64,000 bases of DNA from assembly GCA_023548195.1 (NCBI GenBank), contig JAJHZJ010000414.1:1635676-1699675 (forward strand), in the 5' to 3' direction. The position numbers were made by a program, and so were the translations under genes. The notes under the pieces are model-generated. The model was not told the origin of the DNA and did no database searches. It was given only the letters and a program-made list of their open reading frames with translations. Source of the stretch: Bettongia penicillata ogilbyi (Eukaryota > Chordata > Mammalia > Diprotodontia > Potoroidae). This document shows, piece by piece, positions 1 through 10,864 of this stretch (positions are counted from its first letter, which is position 1; every line of letters starts with the position of its first letter).

Positions 1-1285
1 ACATAGTAGGCACTTTATAAATAGCTGTCGTTTGATTTACATGAATAGCTGCTGAATTTGTGTCCACACACATTAAATATTCCTAGCGACTTTAGCCTAG
101 GCAGGCGCTGGGGAAGAGGAAGGAGGAGTCTTCCAGCCATAACTAAATAATAGAAGCAATGTCCAATGAGAGCAATGGCGAGATGATACTTTTGGACTAA
201 ATGCATAGTCAGTTTTCAATTATCTGTGCAAACCAGAGCCCAATTAAACCCAAACAATAGAACCCTCAAATAATTTGCATTCATTTTTGAAAGTTGAGAG
301 AGTGGAGAGAGACTGAATGGGCCCGAGATTACACTGTGTTCTCCTGTTTAATGATTAGTTCAGGTTGATAGTAAAATGAATCCTGGGTGAAAGGAATCCA
401 TGCCAAATGGGGGAAAGGAAATGACCCAAAAGTGTGCAAGGTGGCAGGGGAAATTAGCCTAGAATTAAACATTTGCTCTGGGAAATCTATAGGGTGGATA
501 ATTTGTAAATGAATAATAAAAATACTTTGAAAAGCAGAATGATATAGCACATAGAGAGGAGAGAAAACAGGAAGGATTTCCCACCAGAGAAAGGTGTAAG
601 AGGAGGAAATGGGTGACTGAGGGAGGCTGTAGAGCCTCCTTCCCTGGATGGTTTCAGAAACTAGGGAGATGGCTCAACTCCTCTCTCCCACCTGCCCAAC
701 CTGAAGAGGAGGCAGGATTGGACTATGACCTTTGGAGGGTCATTCATTTTACACTTTAGACCTTGGTGGGCTTGAGGCAGAAGGAGTGTGTCCTGCTTGT
801 GCAACACCTGGGCTGCTGAAGCACAGTCCTCAAGACTCTCACGTCCAGCTATTTGGCAGAGTTTGCATCTGTTAATGTCTTGGCATCTCAGCCTCTGTTG
901 AATTCTGAAAGCATTTCCAATCACCTTTAGCAGAATAATCAACTCTGCCTCATCTCCCCTTCCAAGGCTGGCTGCTTATGAACCTCTAAACTCATTATTT
1001 CTTCTAACAGTCAATGGACATGTTAACTAAATCCCTTCTTAAAACACCTGCTGCAGAGCAAAGAGGTGCTTTCCTTGGCCTGTCTTATGAATTTACTCCC
1101 AAGGGCCCCAGTGCTTCTCCCTCACCCAGTGCCTCCCTCAGACTTGGTCATCCCCAGACCCAGATGTGCTAAACACATGGATGCTAGGCTATTGAGTGGA
1201 GGGTGCAGGGATTTGGGCAACTGCCTGCCCCCACCACCACCCAAGGAAAAGGCAGAAAATGTAGGTCTTAAGTTCTTGGTTTTAG
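1..1285. other. repeat-poor stretch at window start
   Basis: I recognise no SINE or LINE consensus here and no exon with usable splice sites and protein similarity. The first ~330 bases are non-repetitive with AT-rich homeodomain-type words (CAATTAAAC, AATAATTTGCATT). The 63-93-residue ORFs on either strand have no protein-like features. Possible conserved noncoding sequence; unproven. Confidence 0.4.
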
Positions 1286-1286
1286 C

Positions 1287-1476
1287 ATCCAAAGAAGGGA
1301 TCTTAGCAACCATCTAGTCTAAGCATTTTATTTAACAGATGAGGAAACTGAGGCCCTGATAGGTTAAAGGATTTGCCCAAGGTCACACAGCTAATAATTG
1401 GCAGAGAGGAAATTTGAACCCAAGGGTTTTTTTAATTCCAAATCTAGTACATTTTCCACTGATCCCGTGCTGCTTT
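1287..1476 (-). mobile_element. MIR-type CORE-SINE, antisense
   Basis: Reads on the + strand as the reverse of the CORE: CAGATGAGGAAACTGAGGCC, then AAGGTCACACAGCTA and TTTGAACCCAAG (B-box side). Confidence 0.8.
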
Positions 1477-1964
1477 ACTCCCTGCCCCCAGGTTTCAAGG
1501 TCCCTGATACATTTTTCCCCAGGAGAGTTCACAGAAGATAAATGCAGTTTATAGACTCTAGAACAAGAAGAAACTTCAAAGGCCATCTTAGATCCAACTC
1601 CTTCTTGACAGATAAGATAGAGGGTTTCAATACTAAGGAAGTTAGTTTTCTCAGCCCCACAAGAAAGAAAAAAAAAATCTGTTGTTACAAGAAGACAAAT
1701 ATATGTGAGATGTTCCATGTCTTTAAAATCTTTTTTGCTTTCAATTCCTTATGGATCCGCACCCTTAACTCCTATCCCAAAAGAAAAGCAGTCTAGTAAG
1801 GGTCAAACCTCCCACAGTCAGTAGGAAGACCTTCCAAAACACAATTACCTTCACTGACCCTAGGAAAAGTGGGAGCCAGACTCCTGGAAGAGAATAGAGC
1901 TAGTCTAGTTAGAGAAATCAGTTCTGTTTCCCAGCTGGCTGCTGGACATTTTCACCAGGACTGC
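1477..1964. other. unassigned, no gene seen
   Basis: About 490 bases with no recognised repeat and no convincing exon; it includes an A-rich run near 1669. Confidence 0.35.
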
Positions 1965-2960
1965 CTATAAACACCTTAAATTCAACAAGGTCCAAACAGA
2001 ATGCATTGTATTTCCCTCCCCCCACCCCAATCCCAAACCCATACCTCTTCCAAATTTGGCTATTTCACTTGAGGGCACCATCTTCACACTCTAAAACCTT
2101 GACTTGTGCCCTTCCAGGCACCCCGGTTCACGAGCTTAGAGTCATATTCTGACTCCTCAGTCTTGGTCACCCCTCGTCCTCCCCCCTGCCTCACATATAG
2201 TCATGTCTCTCCTCATGTCTCTGTTCCTTTCCAATCGAACAGCCTCTATCACTCATCATCTCTCACCTGGACAAAGTCTTGCTTCTGGCCTTCCCCTGCA
2301 ACAATCCATCCTTCACACTTTGTTCCCCTACTGGAGAATCTCCCTATTGCTTTTAGGATAAAATAACCAACCATAAGATTATAGAGCTAGAAAGGACCCT
2401 AGATTCCAACCCTTCCTTTTCAGATGAAAAAATGGAGCCCAGAGTAGTATGACTTCTCCGGGGTCATATGGCTAATAAGTCTGAGATGTGATTTGAACCC
2501 TGGTCTCCTTGACTCGAAGTATGCTGCTACTCTGGCTTTTAAAGCGCTCCACAGTATGGTTCCTACTAGTCTTGTTTCATGTTAACCCCTACCTGCCTGT
2601 TTTGCATACAAATCTCATCTCGTGCTTCCTTAGATAGAGGTCTTAGTATAGGTGGTACTACATGTTTGGAATGCACATCCTCCTTACCTCGGCCTCCTGT
2701 AATCATCAACTTCCTTTAAAGCCCAAATTCAGGAGCTGCCTCCTACAGAGAACCTTTCCTGCCCAGTTTGCTCCAGCTTGGAATTTAGATGGACTTACCT
2801 GTGTTCATGGTAGATTTCTCCTTCTTTCTCCCAACCCCCAGAATTGAGAGGTAATTTCCTTGAAAGCAGGTACTGCCTCATTTTTTGGTTTTGTATCCCC
2901 GGTGCTCAGCACCACGCCAGGCACCTAGTAGGCATTTAGTACATGCTTGTCGAATTGAAC
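1965..2960 (+). mobile_element. L2 LINE 3' part, sense, split by a SINE
   Basis: Shows the L2 3' landmarks in order: GAGGGCACCATC near 2073, GACTCCTCAGTC near 2150, TCTCCCTATTGCTTTTAGGAT near 2338, CATCCTCCTTACCTC near 2679, and the tail TTGTATCCCCGGTGCTCAGC...GCCAGGCACCTAGTAGGC ending near 2960. The copy is interrupted by a SINE at about 2372-2536. Confidence 0.75.
2372..2536 (-). mobile_element. MIR-type SINE inserted in L2, antisense
   Basis: Contains TAGAGCTAGAAAGGACCCTA, a degenerate CAGATGAAAAAATGGAG and TTTGAACCCTGGTC. L2 sequence resumes on both sides. Confidence 0.75.
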
Positions 2961-3774
2961 TCAGTTCACTTGTTTCTGGGGGGGTCACATGCACCAGTAT
3001 GAGACTCTAAGCTGTCCGTACCAGCAGGGGGAAGATGGGGGACTAGGTGATTCTGGGCTCTTCCATAGTTACAATGTGACTTGCTGATTTGCTTTGAAAT
3101 GTTTTTAGAACCAAGAAAATGAGTCCCACCCATATTCAAATGTGAGTCCCACAGCCAAAGGGAAATGATTTTTACATTACCAGTGCTTTGGATTATCTGC
3201 ATCACTGCTCCCTCCCACCCCAGCCGTTGGCACAGAAAATGAGAGTCGACTCTTTCCCTTCCCTCCCCGCTCTGCTCTACCTATCTGACCCGGCTATCTT
3301 AGCTGGAGAAGAATAAATGAGTTATTGTATTTCCCAAAGCAGTGAACATCTCAGGGGCTGCTCACAAAATACCCCTTTCTCTCCTAAAATAATAAAAACT
3401 TGCTTGCCTTGGGGAGGGTCACTAGAGGGACTTGAAGTTGCCGAGGGTCAGATCGAAGGCTCAACTGGAAGGTGGTAGAGAGACACTGGAGAGGGAGGTG
3501 CAGAGAGCTCCTGGAGGCCCCCCCCCCCCAAAGCAGAGAGGAGACAAAAGGTTAAGGACCAGCCCTCTGCAACCTCTGACTCTCAGGAGGGAGTGAGCTC
3601 TGGGCAAAGGGAGAAGAGCCAAACCAGGGCTGAGCCTTGGATGGAGTGGGGAGAGATAAACAGAACCAGTCAAAATGGCAAGTAGACGATCAGAATGTCC
3701 CCAAACGAAAAAGGGAGGTCTCCAGAGGTGAGACCAAGTCCAGTCAGTAATACATTACTTGATAAATGGATTAC
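2961..3774. other. repeat-poor stretch
   Basis: No recognised repeat apart from a C-run near 3520 (eleven Cs). No exon supported. Confidence 0.35.
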
Positions 3775-3910
3775 ACAGGATTTAGAGTTGGAAAGGACCT
3801 CAGTCTGAAGAGTCTTACTCTGCAGATGAGGAAAACGGAGGCCCAGGGAGGGGAAACACTATTCGACAAAGGTCTCATAGATAGTAAATGGCAAAACTGG
3901 ATTGATAGCT
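3775..3910 (-). mobile_element. MIR-type SINE, antisense
   Basis: TTAGAGTTGGAAAGGACCTC followed by GCAGATGAGGAAAACGGAGG, the usual 3'-tail-plus-CORE arrangement. Confidence 0.75.
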
Positions 3911-4554
3911 GATTAAATATAGACAGAAGGCAGAATGCCTAAAGAATATGATTATGTTTAAGGCGACACTTTTTAAAACAACAGTCATTTAATGTTTGCT
4001 TGTCTTCTGTGAGGATTCCTGGCTATATAGAATGAATGCTCCTCCCTTCCCCCACTCTCAATCCCCATCCCACCTGCATCCCTCCCACCCCTAGGCCCAG
4101 AGCAGACCACGCAGCAACTCTAGCGCAGAGGCAATGGCCTCCAAAACTCAAGGCTGCTACTAGCTCACCCCGTCTGGATCTTTCCTCTCCTGTATTTGGA
4201 AAACAAGCCAGGGTGCAACTTTGGCCCCATCCTCAGCAGAAAGTATCCTTGTGCTACTACAGACACCCCCTCCCCTGTACCCACTCTCCTTGGGAATAGA
4301 AAGGGGAGCTCACCTGGCTCTTAGGGCCCAGAGCTTCTCTCTGTCCCACAGGGGAGGGTCCAATTGCAAAATTCAGCCCTGAATGGTTGTTGTACCTCAG
4401 ATGGGGGTAGGGGAGATGGGGAGCCATTGAAAATTCACAGCAGTGGAAAAATAAAGTTCTGTTTTCTGTCCTATTCATTTAGCCTCTCTCATCCTCAATT
4501 TCCTCATCTTTAAAATGAAAGGGTTTGAATTGATGACCTCTGAGGTGCCTTCTA
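3911..4554. other. unassigned, no gene seen
   Basis: Mostly unique sequence; 4487-4545 (TCTCATCCTCAATTTCCTCA...) looks like a SINE CORE fragment. No supported exon. Confidence 0.35.
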
Positions 4555-4815
4555 GGGGCCCTTAGGTGGCAAAGTGAATAGAACTGCGGGCCTGGAGTCA
4601 AGAATATTCATCTTCCTGAGTTTAAATGTAGCCCCAGATACTTCCTAGCTGAGTGACCCTGGGCAAGTCACTTCACCCTGTTTGCCTCAGTTTCTTTATC
4701 TGTAAAATGAACTGGAGAAGGAAATAGCAAACTGCTCTAGCATTTTGGCCAAAAAAAACCCAAAACAGGGTCATGACGAGTTGGACATGAGTGAAAATGA
4801 CTCAGCAAGGACAAA
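4555..4815 (+). mobile_element. near-full CORE-SINE, sense
   Basis: tRNA-like head (AGGTGGCAAAGTGAATAGA), B-box-like GAGTTTAAATG, CORE (GAGTGACCCTGGGCAAGTCA) and the long tail ending AAACAGGGTCATGACGAGTTG: the common full-length marsupial arrangement. Confidence 0.85.
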
Positions 4816-5969
4816 CAGCAGGATCCCTTCTGGCTCAAATCCATGTTTCCTCCTACTTCCTTGAAAAAAAATACCAGCAAAGAGAGATCACTCCCTACGT
4901 CGCCTTCTGGGGTTGTCCAGCCCCCGTTTAAGAGGTGGGGCAACAGTAAAACAGTATTCATGTTCCCCCCTTCATTCACACTACCCTGTTCTGTAAATTA
5001 TCTTGCAGAGAAAAAAATAGAAGACATTTGGAATGAGATGAGAGAGCTGTGGATTATAATCCAAATTAAATTACTTAAATGTTGAGGAAAACATCCCCAG
5101 GGTCCCAGACCCTGTACTCTGGTGACAGAGACGCCTATTGATTTTGGATTTCCAGGCTTCCTAAAAACATGTGTTTGGATCTTGGAGAGGATTTATTTAT
5201 GTTTCCTCCGAGTGAGGTGGAATAGAGGGCGGAAACAGTAGCTTGGATTGGAAAATTTTACAGAACTCAAGGGATAGGAGGAATGGGCTTTGACCACATC
5301 ACCTGCATAATGAGATCCTCTCTCCCAAGTCAGAAGTGTTCTTTCCCATGATGTAAAGAGCTGGCAAGAGGAGTGAATGCTGTACAGAAGATGCAGAAAC
5401 CCAGTCAGCACCCTGGGAAAAACAACAAAATGGAGGAAATTTGTTTTGTTTCTATCCTGCCCCGATTCCCCCTAGAAGTACCCTCTACAAAGTGCTTTTG
5501 CTCCACTATTGGCCCCACCTTACTCCTCAATAAAACTGACTTTCTCAAAGTGAAGTAGATCTTACATATGTAAATTTTACCAATTTACAAGTATTTCTCC
5601 ACACTGGATCTGAATTAAATTGTGCCAGATCTTAAATTGCACCAAAGGTACTTAAATAAAATTGCAAAGTGTCCAAATTGAAGTGTCTAAAATGTACCAG
5701 GTATGTAAATTGCACCAAAGTATGAATAACTAAGAAGACTTCATGAACGTTATAACCCTCCTGGGGGGTATCTAAATTTTAAAAGAGGAATTTAATGCAA
5801 AGGAATGAACATCTAAGGGTGAAACTTTCAGAAGCTGTCCATTCCTGAGGAATATGATTTTTGGAGGAAGTGTTCCTGGAATCTCCAAAATCATCATTTC
5901 CTTCAGATATCTATTGAGGGGCTACTCTTTTCAGGGACCATGCTTTGTATTCAGTATTAGGTATTTCAG
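4816..5969. other. mostly unassigned stretch
   Basis: No recognised element across 4816-5969. 5560-5730 is A+T-rich with repeated AAATTGCACCAAA-like words (TAAATTGCACCAAAGG near 5634 and TAAATTGCACCAAAGT near 5706), suggesting an old local duplication. Confidence 0.35.
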
Positions 5970-6072
5970 TACAGGCCACAGCTGGGGTATGGGGTTCAGT
6001 TCTAGACACCCTAATTTAGGAAGTCCATGGATAAGCTAGTGAAAGTCCAGAGGAAAGCTGCGAAGAAGGTCA

Positions 6073-6248
6073 TGGGATGATAGCTCTAGAATTAGAAGGG
6101 ACCTTTGGGACCATCTGGAACAGCCTCCTTATTTCACAAATGAGGAAACTGAGGCCCCAGGAGGTAACGTGACCTTCCCCAAGGTCACAGAGGAGGCCAG
6201 ATTCCAGTCTAGGAGCTCTGACTTCAGACATGTTGCTCTTTCCACTCT
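6073..6248 (-). mobile_element. MIR-type SINE nested in CR1/L3, antisense
   Basis: GAATTAGAAGGGACCTTTGG, AATGAGGAAACTGAGGCCCC and AAGGTCACAGAGG; CR1/L3 sequence resumes after it with AACAATGATGAAAGACC. Confidence 0.75.
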
Positions 6249-6621
6249 ACAACAATGATGAAAGACCTTAAGTCTGTGTCATATAAAGAGCTATTGAAGG
6301 AATGGAAAATGTTTAGCTGGAATAAAGAAAAGTTACAGAGAGCTGGTTGGATGCCTTAAATTATCTAAAGGGCTATCTTGTGACTGAGGGATCAGACATA
6401 TTGTGGTTAGCCCCAAAGGACAGAACCAAAAACAATGGGCAAAAATTACGAAAGGGCCAATTTAGGGTTGATATCAGTAAAAAATTTTCTGACTGCTAAA
6501 GAGCAGTCTACCAAAGGAGGCAATAGGTTACCCCACTCCATGGAGGTTTTCAAGCAGAGACTTGTTGGTTATGTTATAACAGGGATGTTTGGGGGGTAGG
6601 GCATAGGTTAGACCAGATGGT

Positions 6622-6851
6622 TGGGAGTCAGGAAGATCTGAGTTCAACTCTAGCCTCTGATACTTATTAACTGTGTGACCCTGAGCAAGTCACTTGAATT
6701 CTATTTGCCTCAGTTTCCTCATCTGTAATATGGGCTTAATAATAGCACCTACTTCTCAGAATTGCTGTGAGGATCCAATGAGATAGCATTTGTAAAGTGT
6801 AAACAGTACAGTTCCTGGCACCTATACTCTAAAAAGACTGAGTGCTATGTA
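6622..6851 (+). mobile_element. CORE-SINE nested in CR1/L3, sense
   Basis: GATCTGAGTTCAACTCTAGC, CTGTGTGACCCTGAGCAAGT, TCAGTTTCCTCATCTGTAAT and the tail GCACCTACTTCTCAGAATTG. It lies between CR1/L3 body and CR1/L3 tail. Confidence 0.75.
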
Positions 6852-6889
6852 ATTTCAGGTCTAGGGTTCTGTGACTCTGTGATTCTGTG

Positions 6890-7334
6890 CTGGAGAACCT
6901 ATCCCTTTCCTGTCCTTCAGGGCCAGGGAGGTAGAATAGATACATAGAAAAGTCAATAATGAGGGATACTGATAATTAAGAGCAGCAGGAATTCAGAGAT
7001 GGAGGAAGAGCCTGAAGAAAGGCGAAAACTTAAGTAATTGAGGGGAAAGGTGTGAGCCAAGGTAGGAAAGCTACTTCTCATAGATGGGATTTCTATGTGG
7101 CCTCTGGGGAGCAAAGGAAGAGTTCTTTTAAGGTGACTTGAAGGAGGTGGGAGGGAAAGGTGATAGGTAGTAGGTAGTTAGTGGAGATGACCCCTAGTCA
7201 CTGCTATATTTTTGGAAGATTCATCTGCCAACCTGTGCTGTCGCCCTATAATGCTGACTCATGGGGTCATGGAAGTGTGATCCTGGATTTTCCCAGGCTG
7301 GGCAGAGCAGTGGGTGTAGCTGGGCAGTCCTACC
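6890..7334. other. unassigned, no gene seen
   Basis: Purine-rich sequence, possibly an antisense L2 remnant; no exon supported. Confidence 0.3.
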
Positions 7335-7560
7335 ATGCTAGAAAAGCTCTTAATTCTAGTGCCTTCCTACATCAATTATTCCTATTTATCCTGTATACAG
7401 ATTGCTTTGTATATATTTCTTCACGTATTGTCTCCCCCATTAGGCTGGCCTCTCCTGCTCCTGGAGGGCAGGGATAGTCATTTCCCTCTTTTTGCATCCC
7501 CAACATTTAGCCCAATGCTTGGAACATAGAAGGCACACAAGTGTTTATTGATTGATTGAG
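7335..7560 (+). mobile_element. L2 LINE 3' end, sense
   Basis: CTGGAGGGCAGGGATAGTCA, TTTTGCATCCCCAACATTTA, TTGGAACATAGAAGGCACAC and a terminal TTGATTGATTGA. Confidence 0.75.
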
Positions 7561-7772
7561 AGTGAGTCAGTTCTGGATTGTATGTCTGTCTCTTGATAAC
7601 TAACCTAGCTAAATGCAGAGAAGCTCCCAAGGGTGGCTATGATAGAAACAGCTGCAGTAATTTATAAAGAACTCATGAGCACAGCCCAGCAGAGGGGTTG
7701 CTGTGTGCACTGGTGGAAGGAGCATTCATAATGATGAAGCACAGGTCTTTGAAACATGCAGTGTGCAGACTG

Positions 7773-8037
7773 GATTTGTCGTTGTTGTTAAGTCATTTTT
7801 CAGTTGTGTTCAATTCTTCATGACGCCATTGTGGGTTTTCTTGGCAAAGATCCCAGAGTGGTTGGCCATGTCTTTCTCCAACTTGTTCTATAGATGAGGA
7901 AACTGAGGCAAATAGGGTTAAGTGACTTGACCAAGGTCACACAGTTAGGAAGTATCTAAGGTCAGGTGTGAACTTGGGAAGATGAATCTTTCTGACTCCA
8001 GGCTCTGTACTCTATCCATTTTACCACCTAGATGCCC
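7773..8037 (-). mobile_element. near-full CORE-SINE, antisense
   Basis: Reverse of the full marsupial SINE: GTTTTCTTGGCAAAGATCCC, GATGAGGAAACTGAGGCAAA, GGTCACACAGTTAGG, and TCTATCCATTTTACCACCTA at the tRNA-like head. Confidence 0.85.
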
Positions 8038-8111
8038 TTGAAGACTGGATTGGAGGGAGAGAAAATAGAAACGGGAAATCAAATTAGCAGGCTATTGCAA
8101 TAGTCAAGACA

Positions 8112-8340
8112 CCATGGTATGTATGGATAGAGCCCTGAACGCTGGAGTCAAATTCAGCCAGACATTTACTAACTGACTTACTAAGCAAGTTCCATAACTT
8201 CTGTTTGCCCCAGTTTCAACATCTGTAAAATGGAATAATAACACCTACTTCACAGGGTTGTTGTAAGGATCAGATGAGACATTTGTAAAGTACTTTCCAC
8301 AGTACTTGGCACACAGAAAGCAATTAATGTATGATTTTTT
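8112..8340 (+). mobile_element. CORE-SINE (type with GTTGTTGTAAGGATC tail), sense
   Basis: ATGGATAGAGCCCTGAACG head, CATCTGTAAAATGGAATAAT, ACAGGGTTGTTGTAAGGATC and TTGTAAAGTACTTTCC tail. Confidence 0.8.
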
Positions 8341-8389
8341 TCTTTCTTCCCTCATTCATTCTTTCCCTATGTGCCTCACAGGATTATTT

Positions 8390-8462
8390 CAAATAAGATA
8401 ATAATATTAATATAATAATATTAACAATAATATAATAATATATAATACACAAATAAAATATG
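8390..8462. repeat. AT-rich low-complexity (AAT/ATA)n
   Basis: A run of ATAATAATATTAATATAATA-type sequence. Confidence 0.85.
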
Positions 8463-8491
8463 TAAATTACTTTACAAACTTCAAACAGTAA

Positions 8492-8670
8492 TTGGATCTC
8501 AGCTTTAGAAGAAAAGTGAGTTTAGAGGTCATCTAGTCTGACCACCTCGCCCCCATTTTACAGTTGAAGCAACTGAGGTTCAGAAAAGTTAACCAGGATC
8601 ACTCAGCTCATATCAGAGGTGGGATTTGAGCCCAGGTTGCCTAATTCCAACTCTAGCTGTCTCTTCACTA
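8492..8670 (-). mobile_element. MIR-type SINE, antisense
   Basis: TTAGAGGTCATCTAGTCTGA, GAAGCAACTGAGGTTCAG and ATTTGAGCCCAGGTT. Confidence 0.75.
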
Positions 8671-8684
8671 CACACACTGTTAGT

Positions 8685-9030
8685 TATTATTAGGATGGTG
8701 GCCATACGGATAGAAGAGAGAGGCATAAAAAAGCCATAAGGAATGGAGAAGCAGCAGTTTCTTGGAGACTGGATAATAAAAATGAGAGGAGAGGGTGCAA
8801 TGAAGGATATTTACAAGATTTACAAGATTTTGAGCTTGAGTGACAGGGGAGATTGATGGAGAGCTGAAAGTCCTCCTTGTGGAGGAAAGATGATGGGTTT
8901 CGTTTGGGTCTGCTGAGTTGGAGTAGGGCATGCAGATGGAGATGTTCAGTGGGTTTTTAGGAATGTGATCTTCCAGTTCAAAGGAGAGACTGGGGATGTA
9001 CCTGTAGGTAGACAAGGCATCTTGTAAAGT
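8685..9030 (-). mobile_element. L2 LINE fragment, antisense
   Basis: The + strand shows the reverse of L2 internal 3' sequence, e.g. GATGGAGATGTTCAGTGGG. The 111-residue ORF on the minus strand at 8680-9015 falls entirely within this and is not a gene. Confidence 0.55.
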
Positions 9031-9234
9031 CTCCTTTTTTCACTTCTGTTCCACCTCATCCTTAGAGATGGCAGAGCAAGTAGAGGGCTGGGGGAAGGGG
9101 GAGAAGGAAGGACTCACCAAGGGCTCTTAAGGACACAGAATGAGAAAAAAGAATGAAATATGGGAGGTAGGGAGAGGATTTAATTAAACTGCAGATATTT
9201 AACTATCTTAGTGAATTGCCTGGAATAAGAAAAA

Positions 9235-9395
9235 GTGAAAAAGATTGTTGCATTTGGAGTGAGAGATTGAATCCCTGCTTTATTACTCAGGGAATGACCT
9301 TGAGAAAGTCTCTTTACTTCTCTGGGCCTCAGTTTCTCCATCTGTACAATTGGAGGATTGGATCAGAGGCTCTTTGCCAGCTCTTACTCTATGAA
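9235..9395 (+). mobile_element. CORE-SINE, sense, truncated
   Basis: TTTGGAGTGAGAGATTGAAT head and CCTCAGTTTCTCCATCTGTA CORE. Confidence 0.65.
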
Positions 9396-9870
9396 GGCTT
9401 TGCACTGATTTATTTCCCTCTCCATTGCTTATCTCCAGAGATTAAAAAAAAAATGTAAGTCAGGAACCCCAGGATTGGACTTAGAGAGACAGATTCTATA
9501 ATCTTCCCCATGTGTACATACACACTCAGACTTACTGGACCTAGATTCCTCTACAGACCAGTTACCCGGAGTTCAATAGTGACTCCTTTCTTGGCTAAGG
9601 CCCATGCTTCCTCCCTACCCCCACCCCCATTCTTGTGCTCCTCTTGTGTTCCAGGCCTGAGCTTCCTGATTTTGCTACTTTGTGCCCTGAAGCTCACCTG
9701 TGTGACCCACCTGTCCCAGGTGTGTTTGCTTATCAGCTGTCAAGCCCAAACCCTAAAAGTTTATCCTCAGTCCTAGATTCCATTCAGTTAGTTGAATATA
9801 TGCTTCTCCTCTGTGCCCGGCCTTCACTGAGTCAAAGAATTTCAAAGTTCAGAGGGACTTCCAATTATCA
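9396..9870. other. unassigned, no gene seen
   Basis: Pyrimidine-rich, possibly an old sense L2 fragment (CCTGATTTTGCTACTTTGTG). No exon supported. Confidence 0.3.
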
Positions 9871-10040
9871 TTTTAAAAAATTATTGAATTTTTATTTCAT
9901 TTTTTTCTCAACTCCATGTAACCAAAATTTTTAACATTCATTTTTTAAAAAATGTTAAGTTCCATATTCTTTCCCTCTCCCTCCTCCCCGCTCCTAGAGA
10001 AGGCAAGCAATTTGATATAGATTATACATGTAGCTGCCAT
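9871..10040 (-). mobile_element. L1 3' UTR end, antisense
   Basis: T-rich start, then AAGTTCCATATTCTTTCCCT, a pyrimidine tract, and GATATAGATTATACATGTAG. The same order appears at 14358, 32071 and 35200. Confidence 0.65.
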
Positions 10041-10461
10041 CTGATCTAACCCCTACCCTGACCTCTACCCCTACTCTGATATAACCTACAAGTTGATGCT
10101 AGCAGACCTCCACTGAAGCCCCCATCCCCCATGGAGGATCCCATTCCACTTTGGACATCTCTGACTTTTTGGAAGTCTTTATTGACATTAAGCCTACATT
10201 TGTTGATCTGTCACATCCACCTATGGTGCCTGCACCTTTGGGGCCAAGTGGAGTAAACAAAGTGGTGCTAAGTGAATCCTCGAATGAAAGACATGAAGAC
10301 TATCCCCAGGCCAACACTGGAAGCCTTCCAAGGAGGTGCTCATCAGCTGGGGCATGACTGAATAAGTTATGGTAGGTGGATTTAATGGGATCCTATTGTG
10401 CTCTAAGAATGATAAAGGGAATAGTTTTAAAGAAACCTGGGAAGAATTATATGAATTGCTC
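10041..10461. other. unassigned, no gene seen
   Basis: Pyrimidine-rich ACCCCTACCCTGA-type simple sequence near 10048-10080, then unique sequence. Confidence 0.35.
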
Positions 10462-10620
10462 CTATCAATCAATAAACATTTATTAAGCACCTCTTATACA
10501 ATGTACTGTGCTTAGTGCCCGGGATACAAAAAGATGCAAAAGACAGTCCATTCCCTCCAGGAATCTAATGATGTAACATGAAAGAAGTAGAATCGAAACA
10601 ATTTAAACAACAAAGACAAC
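10462..10620 (-). mobile_element. L2 LINE 3' end, antisense
   Basis: CAATAAACATTTATTAAGCA, TGCTTAGTGCCCGGGATACA and AAAGACAGTCCATTCCCTCC, the reverse of the L2 terminus. Confidence 0.75.
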
Positions 10621-10644
10621 ATCCTCCTCCTCCTCCTCCTCCTC
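10621..10644. repeat. (CTC)n trinucleotide microsatellite
   Basis: About seven CTC units, directly abutting the 3' end of an antisense SINE. Confidence 0.9.
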
Positions 10645-10864
10645 ATCGCTAGCATTTACATGGCACTTCAAGGTTGGTGAAATGTTTTACAAATATCTCA
10701 TTTTTATGCTTACAATTTCACATAATCCCCATTTTTACAAATTGGGAAACTGAGGCAGATAAAAGGTAAGTGATTTGCCCAGGGTTACATAGCTAGTAAG
10801 TCTCTGAGACTGGATTATGAACTCAGGTCTTGCAGGCATTAGATCCAGCACTCTATATACTGCC
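10645..10864 (-). mobile_element. CORE-SINE, antisense
   Basis: CTAGCATTTACATGGCACTT, AATTGGGAAACTGAGGCAGA and AGGGTTACATAGCTAGTAAG. Confidence 0.8.

Larger units (their letters stand above)
5970..6889 (+). mobile_element. CR1/L3 LINE 3' part, sense, with two nested SINEs
   Basis: CR1/L3 words in order: GGCCACAGCTGGGGTATGG, GTTCAGTTCTAGACACCCTA, GAAAGTCCAGAGGAAAGCTG, CCCAAAGGACAGAACCAA, AGGTTTTCAAGCAGAGACT, and the terminal GTGACTCTGTGATTCTGTG. Interrupted by SINEs at about 6073-6248 and 6622-6851. Confidence 0.75.

Noticed and set aside
8680..9015. 111-residue minus-strand ORF
   Set aside because: Lies within an antisense L2 fragment.
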